A stretch of DNA of 64,000 bases. It comes from Achromobacter denitrificans NBRC 15125 (GTDB lineage Bacteria; Pseudomonadota; Gammaproteobacteria; Burkholderiales; Burkholderiaceae_B). Below, piece by piece: positions 42,036 to 51,321 of the stretch; within the stretch, counting starts at the first letter, position 1, and every line of letters begins with the position of its first letter. The translations under genes were made by a program, and so were the position numbers. Location of the stretch: assembly GCF_001571365.1 (NCBI RefSeq), contig NZ_BCTQ01000027.1, forward strand, positions 1 through 64,000, read 5' to 3'. Below the pieces are notes generated by a model. The model saw only the letters and a program-made list of their open reading frames with translations. It ran no database searches and was not told the DNA's origin.

Positions 42036-42674
42036 ATGGCTGATGAATCCCGCATCCGCGAAGAAATCTGCATCGTCGGCGCCAGCCTTTACCAGCGCGG
42101 CTACACGGTCGGCGCCGCAGGCAATATCAGCGCCCGCCTCGACGACGGCTGGCTGATCACCCCCACCGACGCCTGCCTGGGCCGCCTGGATCCCGCGGAA
42201 CTGGCCAAGGTCGACCTGGCCGGCAACTGGGTGTCGGGCGCCAAGCCTTCCAAGACCCTGGTGCTGCACCAGGGCATCTACCGCGCCAGCCCCGAGTCGC
42301 GCGGCGTGGTCCATACCCATTCCACCCACCTGGTGGCGCTGACGCTGGCAGGCGTCTGGCGGCCCGACGAAGTCTTGCCGCCCATCACCCCGTACCAGGT
42401 CATGAAGGTGGGGCGGATTCCGCTGATCGGCTACCGTCGCCCCGGCGACGCGCAAGCGGCCGCCGAGGTCGCCGCCGTGGCGGCGCAGGTCCGCGGCGCC
42501 CTGTTCGAGCGGTTGGGGCCCGTGGTGTGGGAACGCTCGGTATCGCATGCGTCCTACGCGCTGGAAGAGCTGGAAGAAACCGCCCGGCTCTGGCTGATGA
42601 GCAACCCTCGTCCGGAGCCGCTGGGCGCCGAGGCCATTGAAGAATTGCGCGCCACCTTCGGCGCGCGCTACTGA
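42036..42674 (+). CDS. otnC: 3-oxo-tetronate 4-phosphate decarboxylase (class II aldolase family)
   Basis: A 212-residue class II aldolase-fold protein, assigned to OtnC by sequence pattern and operon. It should decarboxylate 3-oxo-tetronate 4-phosphate to dihydroxyacetone phosphate. NISARLDDGWLITPTDACLG and VVHTHSTHL are clear, giving zinc ligands His93 and His95. The Glu of aldolases is Thr73 (KPSKTLVLH), and the NHG histidine is Leu160 (FERLGPVVW). This fits a decarboxylase rather than an aldolase but leaves the third zinc ligand unexplained. It is the first gene of the six-gene operon. Confidence 0.88.
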   Translation: MADESRIREEICIVGASLYQRGYTVGAAGNISARLDDGWLITPTDACLGRLDPAELAKVDLAGNWVSGAKPSKTLVLHQGIYRASPESRGVVHTHSTHLVALTLAGVWRPDEVLPPITPYQVMKVGRIPLIGYRRPGDAQAAAEVAAVAAQVRGALFERLGPVVWERSVSHASYALEELEETARLWLMSNPRPEPLGAEAIEELRATFGARY

Positions 42675-42742
42675 TCCCTTTAGAAAGCCGCCCGGCCGCC
42701 GGCGCGCGGATCGGGAAGGCGCATCCCCTCCTGGAGACTTGC

Positions 42743-44074
42743 ATGCCCCCGATGGAAACGACGCTCGGCGCGCAGCCCGATGCGGCAAAGCCGGCAGATT
42801 CGCGCGAAACCGCGCGCGCCTATGCCAAAGTATTCTGGCGGCTCGTGCCGTTCCTGATGCTTTGCTACGTGATCGCCTATCTCGACCGCGTCAATGTGGG
42901 CTTCGCCAAGCTGCAGATGTCGCAGGACCTGGGGTTCAGCGAAACGGTGTTCGGCCTGGGCGCGGGCGTGTTCTTCATCGGCTATTTCCTCTTCGAGGTA
43001 CCCAGCAACCTGCTCATGCACCGGCTGGGCGCGCGCATCTGGATCGCCCGCATCATGATCACGTGGGGCATCCTGTCCGGCATGTTCATGTTCGTCGAGA
43101 CGCCCACCGGCTTCTACATCCTGCGCTTCCTGCTGGGCCTGGCCGAAGCCGGCTTCTACCCCGGCGTGATCCTGTACCTGACCTACTGGTATCCGGCCCA
43201 CCGCCGCGCCAAGATCATCGCGCTGTTCATGTCCGCCATTCCCGTGGCGGGCATCTTCGGCAATCCGCTGTCCGGCTGGATCATGGACGCATTCCACGGC
43301 ACGCACGGTCTGCAGGGCTGGCAATGGATGTTCCTGATCGAGGCCATTCCCGCCCTGGTCATCGGCGTCGTGACCATCATGTACCTGGACAACGGCATCG
43401 CCAGCGCGAAATGGCTGAGCGACGATGAAAAGCAATTGCTGACCCGCGAAATCGAGCTCGACCAGAAACAGACCGGCTCGCAGAAGCACTCGTTGCGCGC
43501 CGTGTTCGCCGACAAGCGCGTCTGGTGGATGTGCCTGATCTATTTCGCGTTCGTCGCCGGCCAGTACGGCCTCACGTTCTGGATGCCGACGCTGATCAAG
43601 TCCACCGGCGTCACGGGCGCCTTCAATATCGGCCTGCTCAGCGCCATCCCATTCCTTTGCGCCATCGTCGTGATGAACCTGCTGGGCCATTCGGCCGACC
43701 GGCGCCGCGAGCGCCGCTGGCACCTGATCGTGCCGGCATTGCTGGGCGCCGTGGGGTTCTCGGTCGCGGCTTCGTATGCCGACAATACCGTCGTGTCCCT
43801 GGTCTTCCTGTCGATGGCGGCCGCCGGCGTGCTGACCTGCGCGCCCCTGTTCTGGTCGCTGCCGACCGCGTTCCTGTCGGGCACGGCGGCGGCGGCCGGC
43901 ATCGCCATCGTCAATTCGGTGGGCAACCTGGCGGGCTTCGCCAGCCCCTACATGATCGGCTACCTGAAAGACCTCACCAACTCCACCGCGTCCGGCATGT
44001 ACGTGCTGGCGGGCGTGCTGGTGGTGGGCGCCATCGCCGTCTGGTTCACGCCGGCCAAGCTCGTCAACCGTTGA
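42743..44074 (+). CDS. MFS transporter, anion:cation symporter type (tetronate uptake)
   Basis: A 443-residue major facilitator with twelve helices in two halves and a cytoplasmic loop near residues 230-255. The motif AYLDRVNVGFAKLQM, typical of the ACS (phthalate/glucarate/tartrate) group, is followed by FEVPSNLLMHRLGAR and RFLLGLAEAGFYPGVILYL. It lies between otnC and otnI, so it most likely imports L-threonate or D-erythronate with protons. GGAGACTTGC precedes the start. Confidence 0.9.
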   Translation: MPPMETTLGAQPDAAKPADSRETARAYAKVFWRLVPFLMLCYVIAYLDRVNVGFAKLQMSQDLGFSETVFGLGAGVFFIGYFLFEVPSNLLMHRLGARIWIARIMITWGILSGMFMFVETPTGFYILRFLLGLAEAGFYPGVILYLTYWYPAHRRAKIIALFMSAIPVAGIFGNPLSGWIMDAFHGTHGLQGWQWMFLIEAIPALVIGVVTIMYLDNGIASAKWLSDDEKQLLTREIELDQKQTGSQKHSLRAVFADKRVWWMCLIYFAFVAGQYGLTFWMPTLIKSTGVTGAFNIGLLSAIPFLCAIVVMNLLGHSADRRRERRWHLIVPALLGAVGFSVAASYADNTVVSLVFLSMAAAGVLTCAPLFWSLPTAFLSGTAAAAGIAIVNSVGNLAGFASPYMIGYLKDLTNSTASGMYVLAGVLVVGAIAVWFTPAKLVNR

Positions 44075-44101
44075 TGCCGTTTCGTTAAAGAAGGAATTGC
44101 A

Positions 44102-44887
44102 ATGCCACGCCTGGCCGCCAACCTCACCATGATGTATACCGAGCATCCCTTCCTGGACCGCTACGCGGCGGCGGCGCGGGACGGATTCTCGGGTGTCGAG
44201 TTCCTGTTTCCCTACGAGTTCGCGGCCGCCGAGCTCAAGTCGAGGCTGGAAGAGCACGGGCTGACGCAGGCCCTATTCAACGCGCCGCCCGGAGATTGGG
44301 CGGCGGGCGAGCGCGGCATCGCGTCCCTGCCGGGCCGCGAGGGCGAATTCGAGCGCGGCTTCGATCAGGCGCTGGAATACGCCGCCGCGCTCGGCAACCG
44401 CTCGCTGCATGTGATGGCCGGGCTGATACGGCCGGAGCAGGACCGCGCCGCGCATCGCGAGGCCTACCTGAAGAACCTGGCCGCGGCGGCGCGCGCGGCC
44501 GCCTCGGCCGGCATCACCGTGGTGATCGAGCCCATCAACACGCGCGACATCCCCGGCTTCTTCCTTAATCGCCAGGACGAAGCCCAGGCCGTCTGCGCCG
44601 AGGTCGGCGCCGCAAACCTGAAGGTGCAGTTCGATATCTACCACTGCCAGATCGTCGAGGGCGATATCGCCGTGAAGCTGCAGCGCGACATGGCCGGCAT
44701 CGGCCACATCCAGATCGCGGGCGTGCCCGACCGGCACGAACCCGACCTGGGCGAACTGAATTATCCCTACCTGTTCGAGCGCATCGACGCGCTCGGCTAT
44801 GCGGGCTGGATCGGCTGCGAGTACCGCCCCAAGGCCGGCACTTCCGCGGGCCTGGGCTGGGCCCGCCCCTATCTCGCCAAACCCTGA
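44102..44887 (+). CDS. otnI: 2-oxo-tetronate isomerase (hydroxypyruvate isomerase family)
   Basis: A 261-residue xylose-isomerase-like TIM barrel. Family motifs are [49 protein letters not shown] with the metal/catalytic Glu, [13 protein letters not shown] and [17 protein letters not shown], ending in [10 protein letters not shown]. OtnI interconverts 2-oxo- and 3-oxo-tetronate, joining both oxidation branches to the kinase. Annotation as hydroxypyruvate isomerase is an alternative, but the operon argues for OtnI. Confidence 0.9.
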   Translation: MPRLAANLTMMYTEHPFLDRYAAAARDGFSGVEFLFPYEFAAAELKSRLEEHGLTQALFNAPPGDWAAGERGIASLPGREGEFERGFDQALEYAAALGNRSLHVMAGLIRPEQDRAAHREAYLKNLAAAARAAASAGITVVIEPINTRDIPGFFLNRQDEAQAVCAEVGAANLKVQFDIYHCQIVEGDIAVKLQRDMAGIGHIQIAGVPDRHEPDLGELNYPYLFERIDALGYAGWIGCEYRPKAGTSAGLGWARPYLAKP

Positions 44888-44897
44888 GCACTCCATC

Positions 44898-45872
44898 ATG
44901 AAAATTCTGATCACCGGCGGCGCCGGATTCCTGGGCCAGAGGCTGGCCCGCAAACTGCTCGAACAAGGTTCGCTGGCCCTGGACGGCGGCGCGCCGCAAG
45001 CCATCACGCAGATCGACCTGCTGGACGTCGTCTCCGCCGATGCGCTGACGGATCCGCGCGTGCGCTCGCTGGTGGGCGACATCGCCGACCCCGCCGTGCT
45101 GCGGCAGGCCATCGATACGGACACCCGCGTCGTGTTCCACCTGGCCGCCATCGTCAGCGGGCAGGCCGAGGCGGATTTCGACCTGGGCATGCGCATCAAC
45201 CTCGATGCGTCGCGCGCGCTGCTGGAAACCTGCCGCGCCCTGGGCCATCAGCCGCGCGTGATCTTCACCAGCTCGGTGGCGGTCTACGGCGGCGCCTTGC
45301 CCGAGACCGTGCGCGACGACACCGCGCTCAACCCTCAGTCTTCCTACGGCACCCAGAAGGCGATCGCGGAACTGCTGCTGGCGGATTACACGCGGCGCGG
45401 CTTCGTCGACGGCCGCGTGCTGCGCCTGCCCACCATCAGCGTGCGCCCCGGCCGCCCCAACGCGGCGGCCTCGTCGTTCGCCAGCGGCATCATCCGCGAG
45501 CCGCTCAACGGCGAAGCCGCCGTGTGCCCGGTCGGCGCGGACACGCGCCTGTGGCTGCTGTCGCCGCGCGGCGCCATCCAGGCGCTGATCGCCGGTTGCG
45601 AGCTGCCCGCGCAGGCCCTGGCCGACCGCCGGCCGATCAACCTGCCGGGCGTATCGGTCACGGTGGCGGAGATGGAGCAGGCGCTGCGCGAGGTGGCGGG
45701 CGACGAGGTCGCAAACCGCATCACGTGGCGGGCCGATGAGCGCGTCGAGCGCATCGTGGGCAGCTGGCCGGGCCGCTGGGACACCGCGCGGGCCGGCGCG
45801 CTGGGCCTGGAAGGCGACCGCGATTTCGCCGCCATCATCCGCGCCTACATGGCCGACGACCTGCCGCGCTGA
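44898..45872 (+). CDS. denD: D-erythronate dehydrogenase (extended SDR)
   Basis: A 324-residue extended SDR with ITGGAGFLGQRLARKL, an acidic IDLLD after beta-2 for NAD, FTSSVAVYG with the catalytic Ser, and SSYGTQKAIAELLL with Tyr and Lys. DenD oxidises D-erythronate at C2. With LtnD in the same operon the strain should use both tetronates. It starts 10 bases after otnI. Confidence 0.87.
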   Translation: MKILITGGAGFLGQRLARKLLEQGSLALDGGAPQAITQIDLLDVVSADALTDPRVRSLVGDIADPAVLRQAIDTDTRVVFHLAAIVSGQAEADFDLGMRINLDASRALLETCRALGHQPRVIFTSSVAVYGGALPETVRDDTALNPQSSYGTQKAIAELLLADYTRRGFVDGRVLRLPTISVRPGRPNAAASSFASGIIREPLNGEAAVCPVGADTRLWLLSPRGAIQALIAGCELPAQALADRRPINLPGVSVTVAEMEQALREVAGDEVANRITWRADERVERIVGSWPGRWDTARAGALGLEGDRDFAAIIRAYMADDLPR

Positions 45873-45915
45873 GCTTGCGGCAGTCCGCCCACTCGATTTT
45901 CAGGATCTTGAAACC

Positions 45916-46824
45916 ATGAGCCATCCGCAAACCCTTTCCCGCCGCGTCGGCGTCATCGGCCTGGGCGCCATGGGCGCCGGCATCGCGCAAAGCCTGCGCC
46001 GCGCCGGCCACGAGGTGCATGCCTATGACATCCGGCCGGGCGTGGCCGCGGCTTTCGCGGCCGAGGGTGGGGTGGCATGCGCCGCCTTGGCCGACATGGC
46101 GGCCGCCTGCGACATCGTGATCAGCGTGGTGGTCAACGCGGAACAGACCGAGGCCGTCCTGTACGGCGCAGGCGGCATCGCCGCCGCGCTGCGCGCCGGG
46201 GCGGTCTTCGTGATGTGTTCGACGGTGGACCCCAACTGGTCGATCGCGCTGGAGGCGCGGTTGGCCGAACAGGGCATCCTCTATGTGGACGCGCCGATAT
46301 CCGGCGGCGCGGCCAAGGCCGCCGCTGGCCAGATGACCATGATGACCGCCGGCCGTCCGGCCGCCTACGAAGCCTGTGGCGGCGTGCTGGAATCGATGGC
46401 CGGCAAGGTCTACCGCCTGGGAGACCGGGCAGGGGCGGGCAGCAAGGTCAAGATCATCAACCAGCTGCTGGCGGGCGTGCATATCGCGGCCGCGGCGGAA
46501 GCCATGGCGCTGGGACTGCGCGAAGGCGTGGATGCCGACGCGCTGTACGAGGTGATCACGCACAGCGCGGGCAACAGCTGGATGTTCGAGAACCGCATGG
46601 CCCACGTGCTGGCGGGCGACTACACGCCGCTGTCGGCGGTGGACATCTTCGTGAAAGACCTGGGCCTGGTGCTGGATACGGCCCGGCACAGCAAATTCCC
46701 CTTGCCGCTGGCGTCCACCGCGCACCAGATGTTCATGCAGGCCTCCACGGCCGGACATGGGCGCGAGGACGACAGCGCCGTGATCAAGATTTTTCCGGGG
46801 ATTACCCTGCCGGAGCAGAAATGA
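45916..46824 (+). CDS. ltnD: L-threonate dehydrogenase (beta-hydroxyacid dehydrogenase family)
   Basis: A 302-residue beta-hydroxyacid dehydrogenase with VGVIGLGAMGAGIAQSLRRA, VDAPISGGAAKAAAGQMTMM and the catalytic Lys in SKVKIINQLLAGVH. The C-terminal GREDDSAVIKIFPGI is typical of LtnD. It oxidises L-threonate to 2-oxo-tetronate with NAD. It is separated from denD by 43 bases and overlaps otnK by ATGA. Confidence 0.9.
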   Translation: MSHPQTLSRRVGVIGLGAMGAGIAQSLRRAGHEVHAYDIRPGVAAAFAAEGGVACAALADMAAACDIVISVVVNAEQTEAVLYGAGGIAAALRAGAVFVMCSTVDPNWSIALEARLAEQGILYVDAPISGGAAKAAAGQMTMMTAGRPAAYEACGGVLESMAGKVYRLGDRAGAGSKVKIINQLLAGVHIAAAAEAMALGLREGVDADALYEVITHSAGNSWMFENRMAHVLAGDYTPLSAVDIFVKDLGLVLDTARHSKFPLPLASTAHQMFMQASTAGHGREDDSAVIKIFPGITLPEQK

Positions 46825-48080
46825 GCATCAAACTGGGCTGTATCGCCGACGATTTCACGGGCGCCACCGACCTGGCCAACAACCTGGTGCGCGCGGGCAT
46901 GCGCGCGGTGCAGACCATCGGCGTGCCCGGGACGCCCTTGCGCGGCGACGCGGACGCGGTGGTCGTGGCGCTGAAGACCCGCACCCTGCCGGCCGAGGAG
47001 GCCGTGGCGCAGTCGCTGGCGGCGCTGGATTGGCTGCGGGCGCAGGGCGCCGAGCAGATCTACTTCAAATACTGCTCCACGTTCGACAGCACGCCGCAAG
47101 GCAATATCGGCCCCGTCACCGACGCGCTGATGGCGCGGCTGGGCACCGATTTCACCATCGCCACGCCGGCGTTCCCGGACAACAAGCGCACGGTGTTCAA
47201 GGGCTACCTGTTCGCCGGCGACGTCCTGCTGAACGAATCGGGCATGCAGCATCATCCGCTCACGCCCATGACCGATCCCAACCTCGTCCGCGTGCTGTCC
47301 GCGCAGACCTCGCGCAAGGTCGGCCTGATCGACTACGCGGTAGTGGCGCGCGGCAGCGACGCAATCCGCGTCCGCATCCGGGAACTGGCCTCGCAGGGCA
47401 TCGGAGTGGCCATCGTGGACGCGGTTTCCAACGACGACCTGCTCGCGCTGGGGCCGGCCCTGAAGGACATGCCGCTGGTGACGGCGGGCTCGGGCGTCGC
47501 CATCGGCCTGCCGGCCAACTGGGGGCTGTCGCCCGCCGACAGGACGCGCCTGCCGCGCGTGCCCGGCCTGCAGGCGGTGGTGGCGGGTAGCTGCTCTTCG
47601 GCCACCAACGGCCAGGTGGCGGCCTTCATCGAAAGCGGGCGGCCGGCGCTGGCGCTGGATCCGCTGCGGCTGGCCGCCGGCGAGGACGTCGCGGGCGAAG
47701 CGCTGGCCTGGGCCGAGCCTCGCCTGCGGGACGGCCCCGTGCTGATCTATTCCACCGCGCAGCCCGACCAGGTCAAGCAGGCCCAGGGCGCGCTGGGCGC
47801 GGAACGCGCGGGCGCGCTGATCGAGGCCGCGATCGCGCGCATTTCGGTCGGCCTGGTCGAGCGCGGCGTGCGCCAGCTGATCGTGGCGGGCGGCGAGACC
47901 TCGGGCGCGGTCGTGCAGGCGCTGGGGTTGGAGCAGATCGAGATCGGCGAGCAGATCGACCCGGGCGTGCCCTGGTGCGCCGGCCATGCGCCGGCGGCGG
48001 GGGGCGAGGTCAGCATCGCGCTGAAGTCGGGGAATTTCGGTGCCCGGGACTTCTTCACCAAGGCCTTCCGCCCCGACTGA
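46821..48080 (+). CDS. otnK: 3-oxo-tetronate kinase (four-carbon acid sugar kinase family)
   Basis: A 419-residue four-carbon acid sugar kinase. The N-terminal domain opens with LGCIADDFTGATDLANNLVRA and includes FKYCSTFDSTPQGNIGPV. The C-terminal nucleotide-binding domain carries VAGSCSSATNGQVAAF, VAGGETSGAVVQALG and ALKSGNFGARDFFTKA. It phosphorylates 3-oxo-tetronate at C4 with ATP, providing the substrate of OtnC. It is the last gene of the operon. Confidence 0.93.
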   Translation: MSIKLGCIADDFTGATDLANNLVRAGMRAVQTIGVPGTPLRGDADAVVVALKTRTLPAEEAVAQSLAALDWLRAQGAEQIYFKYCSTFDSTPQGNIGPVTDALMARLGTDFTIATPAFPDNKRTVFKGYLFAGDVLLNESGMQHHPLTPMTDPNLVRVLSAQTSRKVGLIDYAVVARGSDAIRVRIRELASQGIGVAIVDAVSNDDLLALGPALKDMPLVTAGSGVAIGLPANWGLSPADRTRLPRVPGLQAVVAGSCSSATNGQVAAFIESGRPALALDPLRLAAGEDVAGEALAWAEPRLRDGPVLIYSTAQPDQVKQAQGALGAERAGALIEAAIARISVGLVERGVRQLIVAGGETSGAVVQALGLEQIEIGEQIDPGVPWCAGHAPAAGGEVSIALKSGNFGARDFFTKAFRPD

Positions 48081-48106
48081 GGTTTCCCGGTCCGCGGCGG
48101 GCGCGG

Positions 48107-48814
48107 CTAGCGGTGCGCCTGCCGCAGGCGCTTGGCCGCGTTGACCATGTGGACGCGCGCGGCTTCCCGGGCGCCGTCCACGTCTTTCCTGCGGATGGCC
48201 TCGACGATGGCGATGTGTTCCTGCAGCACGTCGCGCATCAGGCTGGCGTGGCGCGCCTCGTTGCCGCGCGTCACGCGCGTGGCGGCTTCCAGGAACTGGC
48301 TGACGAAGGCCAGCGTCGTCATGAAATAGGGGTTCCCGGTGGCGCGCGCGATGCTGCGATGGAAGGCCACGTCTTCCTTCACGCCGTCCCCGCCGTTCTC
48401 CACCGCCTGCGAAATGGCGGCCAGCGCCGCGTCGATGTCGCTCATGTCCTGCTTCTTGCGCACGGCCGCCGCCTGGGCGGCGATCTCGGTTTCCAGCGCG
48501 CGGCGCAGGTCCACGACGTGCAGCACCGCGTCCAGCGAGGAAAGCTCGGCGGCGTCGATGCGCAGGGCGCGGTTGCCGGTGGCGTCGGTGACGTAGACGC
48601 CGCTGCCTTGCCGCGCTTCCACCACGCCGTCCTGGCGCAGCCGGGAGACGGCTTCGCGAATGACGGTGCGGCTGACGCCGAATTGCTCCGCCAGCGCGGT
48701 CTCGGTCGGCAGCTTGGCGCCGGGCGGCACGCGGCCTTCGTCGATTTCGGCGCGCAGGCGCTTGGCGACCGTATCGGTCAGCGTGGGCGGAGAGGGAAGT
48801 CGGGGAAACGCCAT
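48107..48814 (-). CDS. GntR family regulator (FCD), probable tetronate operon repressor
   Basis: A 235-residue FCD-type GntR protein. The DNA-binding part is LTDTVAKRLRAEIDEGRVPP and LAEQFGVSRTVIREAVSRLR with the wing ARQGSGVYV. The effector domain includes DVAFHRSIARATGNPYF and EHIAIVEAIRRKDVDGAREA. It faces otnK, 26 bases away. The start at 48814 gives a normal N-terminus; the open frame continues far upstream into the LysR region without coding character. Confidence 0.9.
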   Translation of the reverse strand: MAFPRLPSPPTLTDTVAKRLRAEIDEGRVPPGAKLPTETALAEQFGVSRTVIREAVSRLRQDGVVEARQGSGVYVTDATGNRALRIDAAELSSLDAVLHVVDLRRALETEIAAQAAAVRKKQDMSDIDAALAAISQAVENGGDGVKEDVAFHRSIARATGNPYFMTTLAFVSQFLEAATRVTRGNEARHASLMRDVLQEHIAIVEAIRRKDVDGAREAARVHMVNAAKRLRQAHR

Positions 48815-48918
48815 GGATGAGGGATGAAAGAGGACGGGGCGGCGGCCAGCGGAAGCAGCGTCGATGATAACCGGTACCCGCTCGCCCGGTTCCCGCGGGC
48901 GTCCGGATTCGCGCGGGT

Positions 48919-49821
48919 TCAAGGCTGCGCGCCCGTCGGCCCGCGCGCTTCCAGCAGGCAATCGATGAAGCACTGCGCGGCCGGCGTGGGCGGCGAGTCG
49001 GCGCGGGTCAGGATGGAGACGCGCGCGGCCGGCAGCGCGTGCGCCAGCGGCAGCATGCGCAGGCCGCGCGGCAGCAGACTGTGGTCGAACAGATTGCGCA
49101 CGAATATGCCCAGGGCGTCGCTTTCGGCGATCAGGGCCAGCGCCACGGCGATCGATTGGCAGGGAATCACGTCGCGGGGCGCGGGCAGCTTGTGGGCGTC
49201 GAACGCCAGCCGCAACAGGTTGGCGGGCGCCTGGATATTGCCGGGCAGCAGCCACAGGGCATCGTGCAGTTCGGCCAGGCTGCGGGCGTGGCGCAAGGGG
49301 TGGCCGGCGCGCGCGCCGACCGCCAGCGGCAGCGTGAACAGCATGGTGCGGGCGAAGCCGTCGTCGATGTCGCCGTCGTACTCCGTCTGCACCAGGAAAT
49401 CGTAGCGGCCCGATTCCAGCTGCTCATGGCTGTAGGGCGGGGCCACCTCGTTGAAGGACACGGCCACGCGCGGCATGCGCGCGCGGAAAGCCGCCAGCGC
49501 CGGAGGCAGCACCGTCAGCGCGGCCGAACTGATCGCCAGGCTCAGCGTGCCGCCTTCGCCGTCTCGCATCTGCCCGATTTCCTCCTGTGCCTTGCGCGCC
49601 TCCTGAAGGATCAGCACGGCGCGCTTGTACAGGGCTTCGCCGTAGGAGGTCAGCTCCACGCCTCGGGCGCTGCGCCGCACCAGTTCGGCGCCCACGCTCA
49701 GCTCCAGCTCGCGCAGGCTGCGCGTGGCCGCGGGCTGGGTGACGAACAGCGCGCGCGCCGCGGCGCGGATGCTGCGGTGCTCGGCGATCAATACGAAGGC
49801 GCGCAGTTGGCGCAGGTTCAT
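48919..49821 (-). CDS. LysR family transcriptional regulator
   Basis: A 300-residue LysR regulator with the N-terminal helix-turn-helix MNLRQLRAFVLIAEHRSIRA and QPAATRSLRELELSVGAELV. The periplasmic-binding-type effector domain starts near residue 90. ATG 49821 was chosen by the usual LysR N-terminus; ATGs at 49860 and 49851 are possible but add unconserved residues, and no site decides. It is divergent from the MHS transporter and probably activates it, with an inverted repeat between them. Confidence 0.9.
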   Translation of the reverse strand: MNLRQLRAFVLIAEHRSIRAAARALFVTQPAATRSLRELELSVGAELVRRSARGVELTSYGEALYKRAVLILQEARKAQEEIGQMRDGEGGTLSLAISSAALTVLPPALAAFRARMPRVAVSFNEVAPPYSHEQLESGRYDFLVQTEYDGDIDDGFARTMLFTLPLAVGARAGHPLRHARSLAELHDALWLLPGNIQAPANLLRLAFDAHKLPAPRDVIPCQSIAVALALIAESDALGIFVRNLFDHSLLPRGLRMLPLAHALPAARVSILTRADSPPTPAAQCFIDCLLEARGPTGAQP

Positions 49822-49860
49822 GGACGCGGTCCGGGTCGAGGGAGGACTCATCGGCAGCAT

Positions 49861-49906
49861 ATAAGAAAAAGTACTCACTGGAACAAAAATACTGTCTTTT
49901 CCTTAT
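49861..49906. promoter_or_regulatory. Inverted repeat between LysR and MHS transporter genes
   Basis: ATAAGAAAAAG (49861-49871) and CTTTTCCTTAT (49896-49906) are complementary at ten of eleven positions across 24 bases, in an AT-rich spacer. This is a plausible LysR binding region for control of the divergent transporter. Confidence 0.45.
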
Positions 49907-49982
49907 CGTTTGCCATCCGTATATTCATGGCCACGGGGCAGGCATAGCGTCCGGCCACCGGAACGGACATCAAGGGGAAAAA

Positions 49983-51320
49983 ATGTCTATCGCCATCGTT
50001 GCCGCGCCCGGCCGGCAGGAACTCCACACGCCCGCGATGCGCCGCCGGGTCATCGCCGGCACCACGATCGGCAACGCGCTGGAGTTCTTCGACTTCACCG
50101 TCTTCACGTTCCTGATGCTGGTCATCGGGCCGCTGTTCTTTCCGGCCGCCTCGGGCTATGGGCAATTGCTGCTGACCACGGCGACCTTCGGCGTCGGCTT
50201 CCTGATGCGCCCGGTGGGCGGCATGCTGATCGGGTCCTACGCCGACCGCCATGGGCGGCGCGCGGCCATGACGCTGACGCTGTGGCTGATGGGCCTGGGC
50301 TGTGCGCTGATCGCCGTCGCGCCGACCTACGCGCAGATGGGCGCGTGGGGGCCGGTGCTGATGGTGCTGGCGCGCCTGATCCAGGGTTTCGCGGCGGGCG
50401 GCGAGGTGGGCGCCTCGACCACCTTGCTGGTGGAGCACGCGCCGCCGGGCAAGCGCGGCTTCTATTCGAGCTGGCAGTTCGGCAGCCAGTCGCTGGGGGT
50501 GATGCTGGGCGCGCTCACGGTCGCGTTGCTGACGGCCGCGCTGAGCAAAGAGCAGATGCAGGCCTGGGGTTGGCGCGTGCCGTTCGTGATCGGCATCCTG
50601 ACCGTGCCGGTGGGCGCCTACATCCGCCGCAATCTTGAGGAAACGCTGGAGCAGCCGCCCCGCGTCGCCGCGTCGCACCCGCAGGCGTCCGCCGGCCACC
50701 AGCCGCTGCGCCGGGTCTTCGCCGAGCACAAGGTCCCGGTCGTCAAGGGCATCCTGCTGGTGATCGGCGGCATGGTGTGCGCCCAGATCATCGGCTTCTA
50801 CATGCCGGCCTACGCCAACAAGAAACTGGGCCTGCCGGCTACGTCGACCCTGTCCGCCAGCGTCGTGCTGGGCGCCATCGGCTTCCTGATCGCGCCGCTG
50901 GTCGGCACGCTGGCCGACCGGGCGGGGCGCAAGCGGGTGATCTTCTGGTCACGCGCGGCCACCGTGGCCGCCTTGCTGCCGTGCTTCCAGTGGCTCGTGT
51001 CGGCGCCCAGCACCGCTCGCCTGATGACGGTGATCGCCTTGCTCGCGGTGCTGCTGGCCTTGCAGACCGCGCCGGTGATCACGATGTTGCCGGAACTGTT
51101 TCCGAAGTCGGTGCGCACGACCGGCATGTCGGTGGTATATGGATTGGGCATTTCCGTTTTCGGCGGATTTGCGCAGTTCTTCGTGACCTGGCTGCTGCAC
51201 GTCACCGGCAATCCGATGGCGCCCGCCTGGTACTTGATGGTGACCGTGACGCTTTCCACCGTGGTGCTGTTCTGGATCCAGGACCGCACCGGCCATGAAA
51301 TCGATATTCGCGAGGCATGA
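49983..51320 (+). CDS. MFS transporter, metabolite:H+ symporter (MHS) family
   Basis: A 445-residue major facilitator of the MHS/ProP type. Diagnostic stretches are GTTIGNALEFFDFTVFTFL, FLMRPVGGMLIGSYADRHGR, RLIQGFAAGGEVGASTTLLV and WGWRVPFVIGIL. Relatives import citrate, ketoglutarate, shikimate or betaines with protons. The substrate is unknown here. The adjacent peptidase-like gene starts two bases after its stop, suggesting a small dicarboxylate or peptide-like substrate. Confidence 0.9.
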   Translation: MSIAIVAAPGRQELHTPAMRRRVIAGTTIGNALEFFDFTVFTFLMLVIGPLFFPAASGYGQLLLTTATFGVGFLMRPVGGMLIGSYADRHGRRAAMTLTLWLMGLGCALIAVAPTYAQMGAWGPVLMVLARLIQGFAAGGEVGASTTLLVEHAPPGKRGFYSSWQFGSQSLGVMLGALTVALLTAALSKEQMQAWGWRVPFVIGILTVPVGAYIRRNLEETLEQPPRVAASHPQASAGHQPLRRVFAEHKVPVVKGILLVIGGMVCAQIIGFYMPAYANKKLGLPATSTLSASVVLGAIGFLIAPLVGTLADRAGRKRVIFWSRAATVAALLPCFQWLVSAPSTARLMTVIALLAVLLALQTAPVITMLPELFPKSVRTTGMSVVYGLGISVFGGFAQFFVTWLLHVTGNPMAPAWYLMVTVTLSTVVLFWIQDRTGHEIDIREA

Positions 51321-51321
51321 G

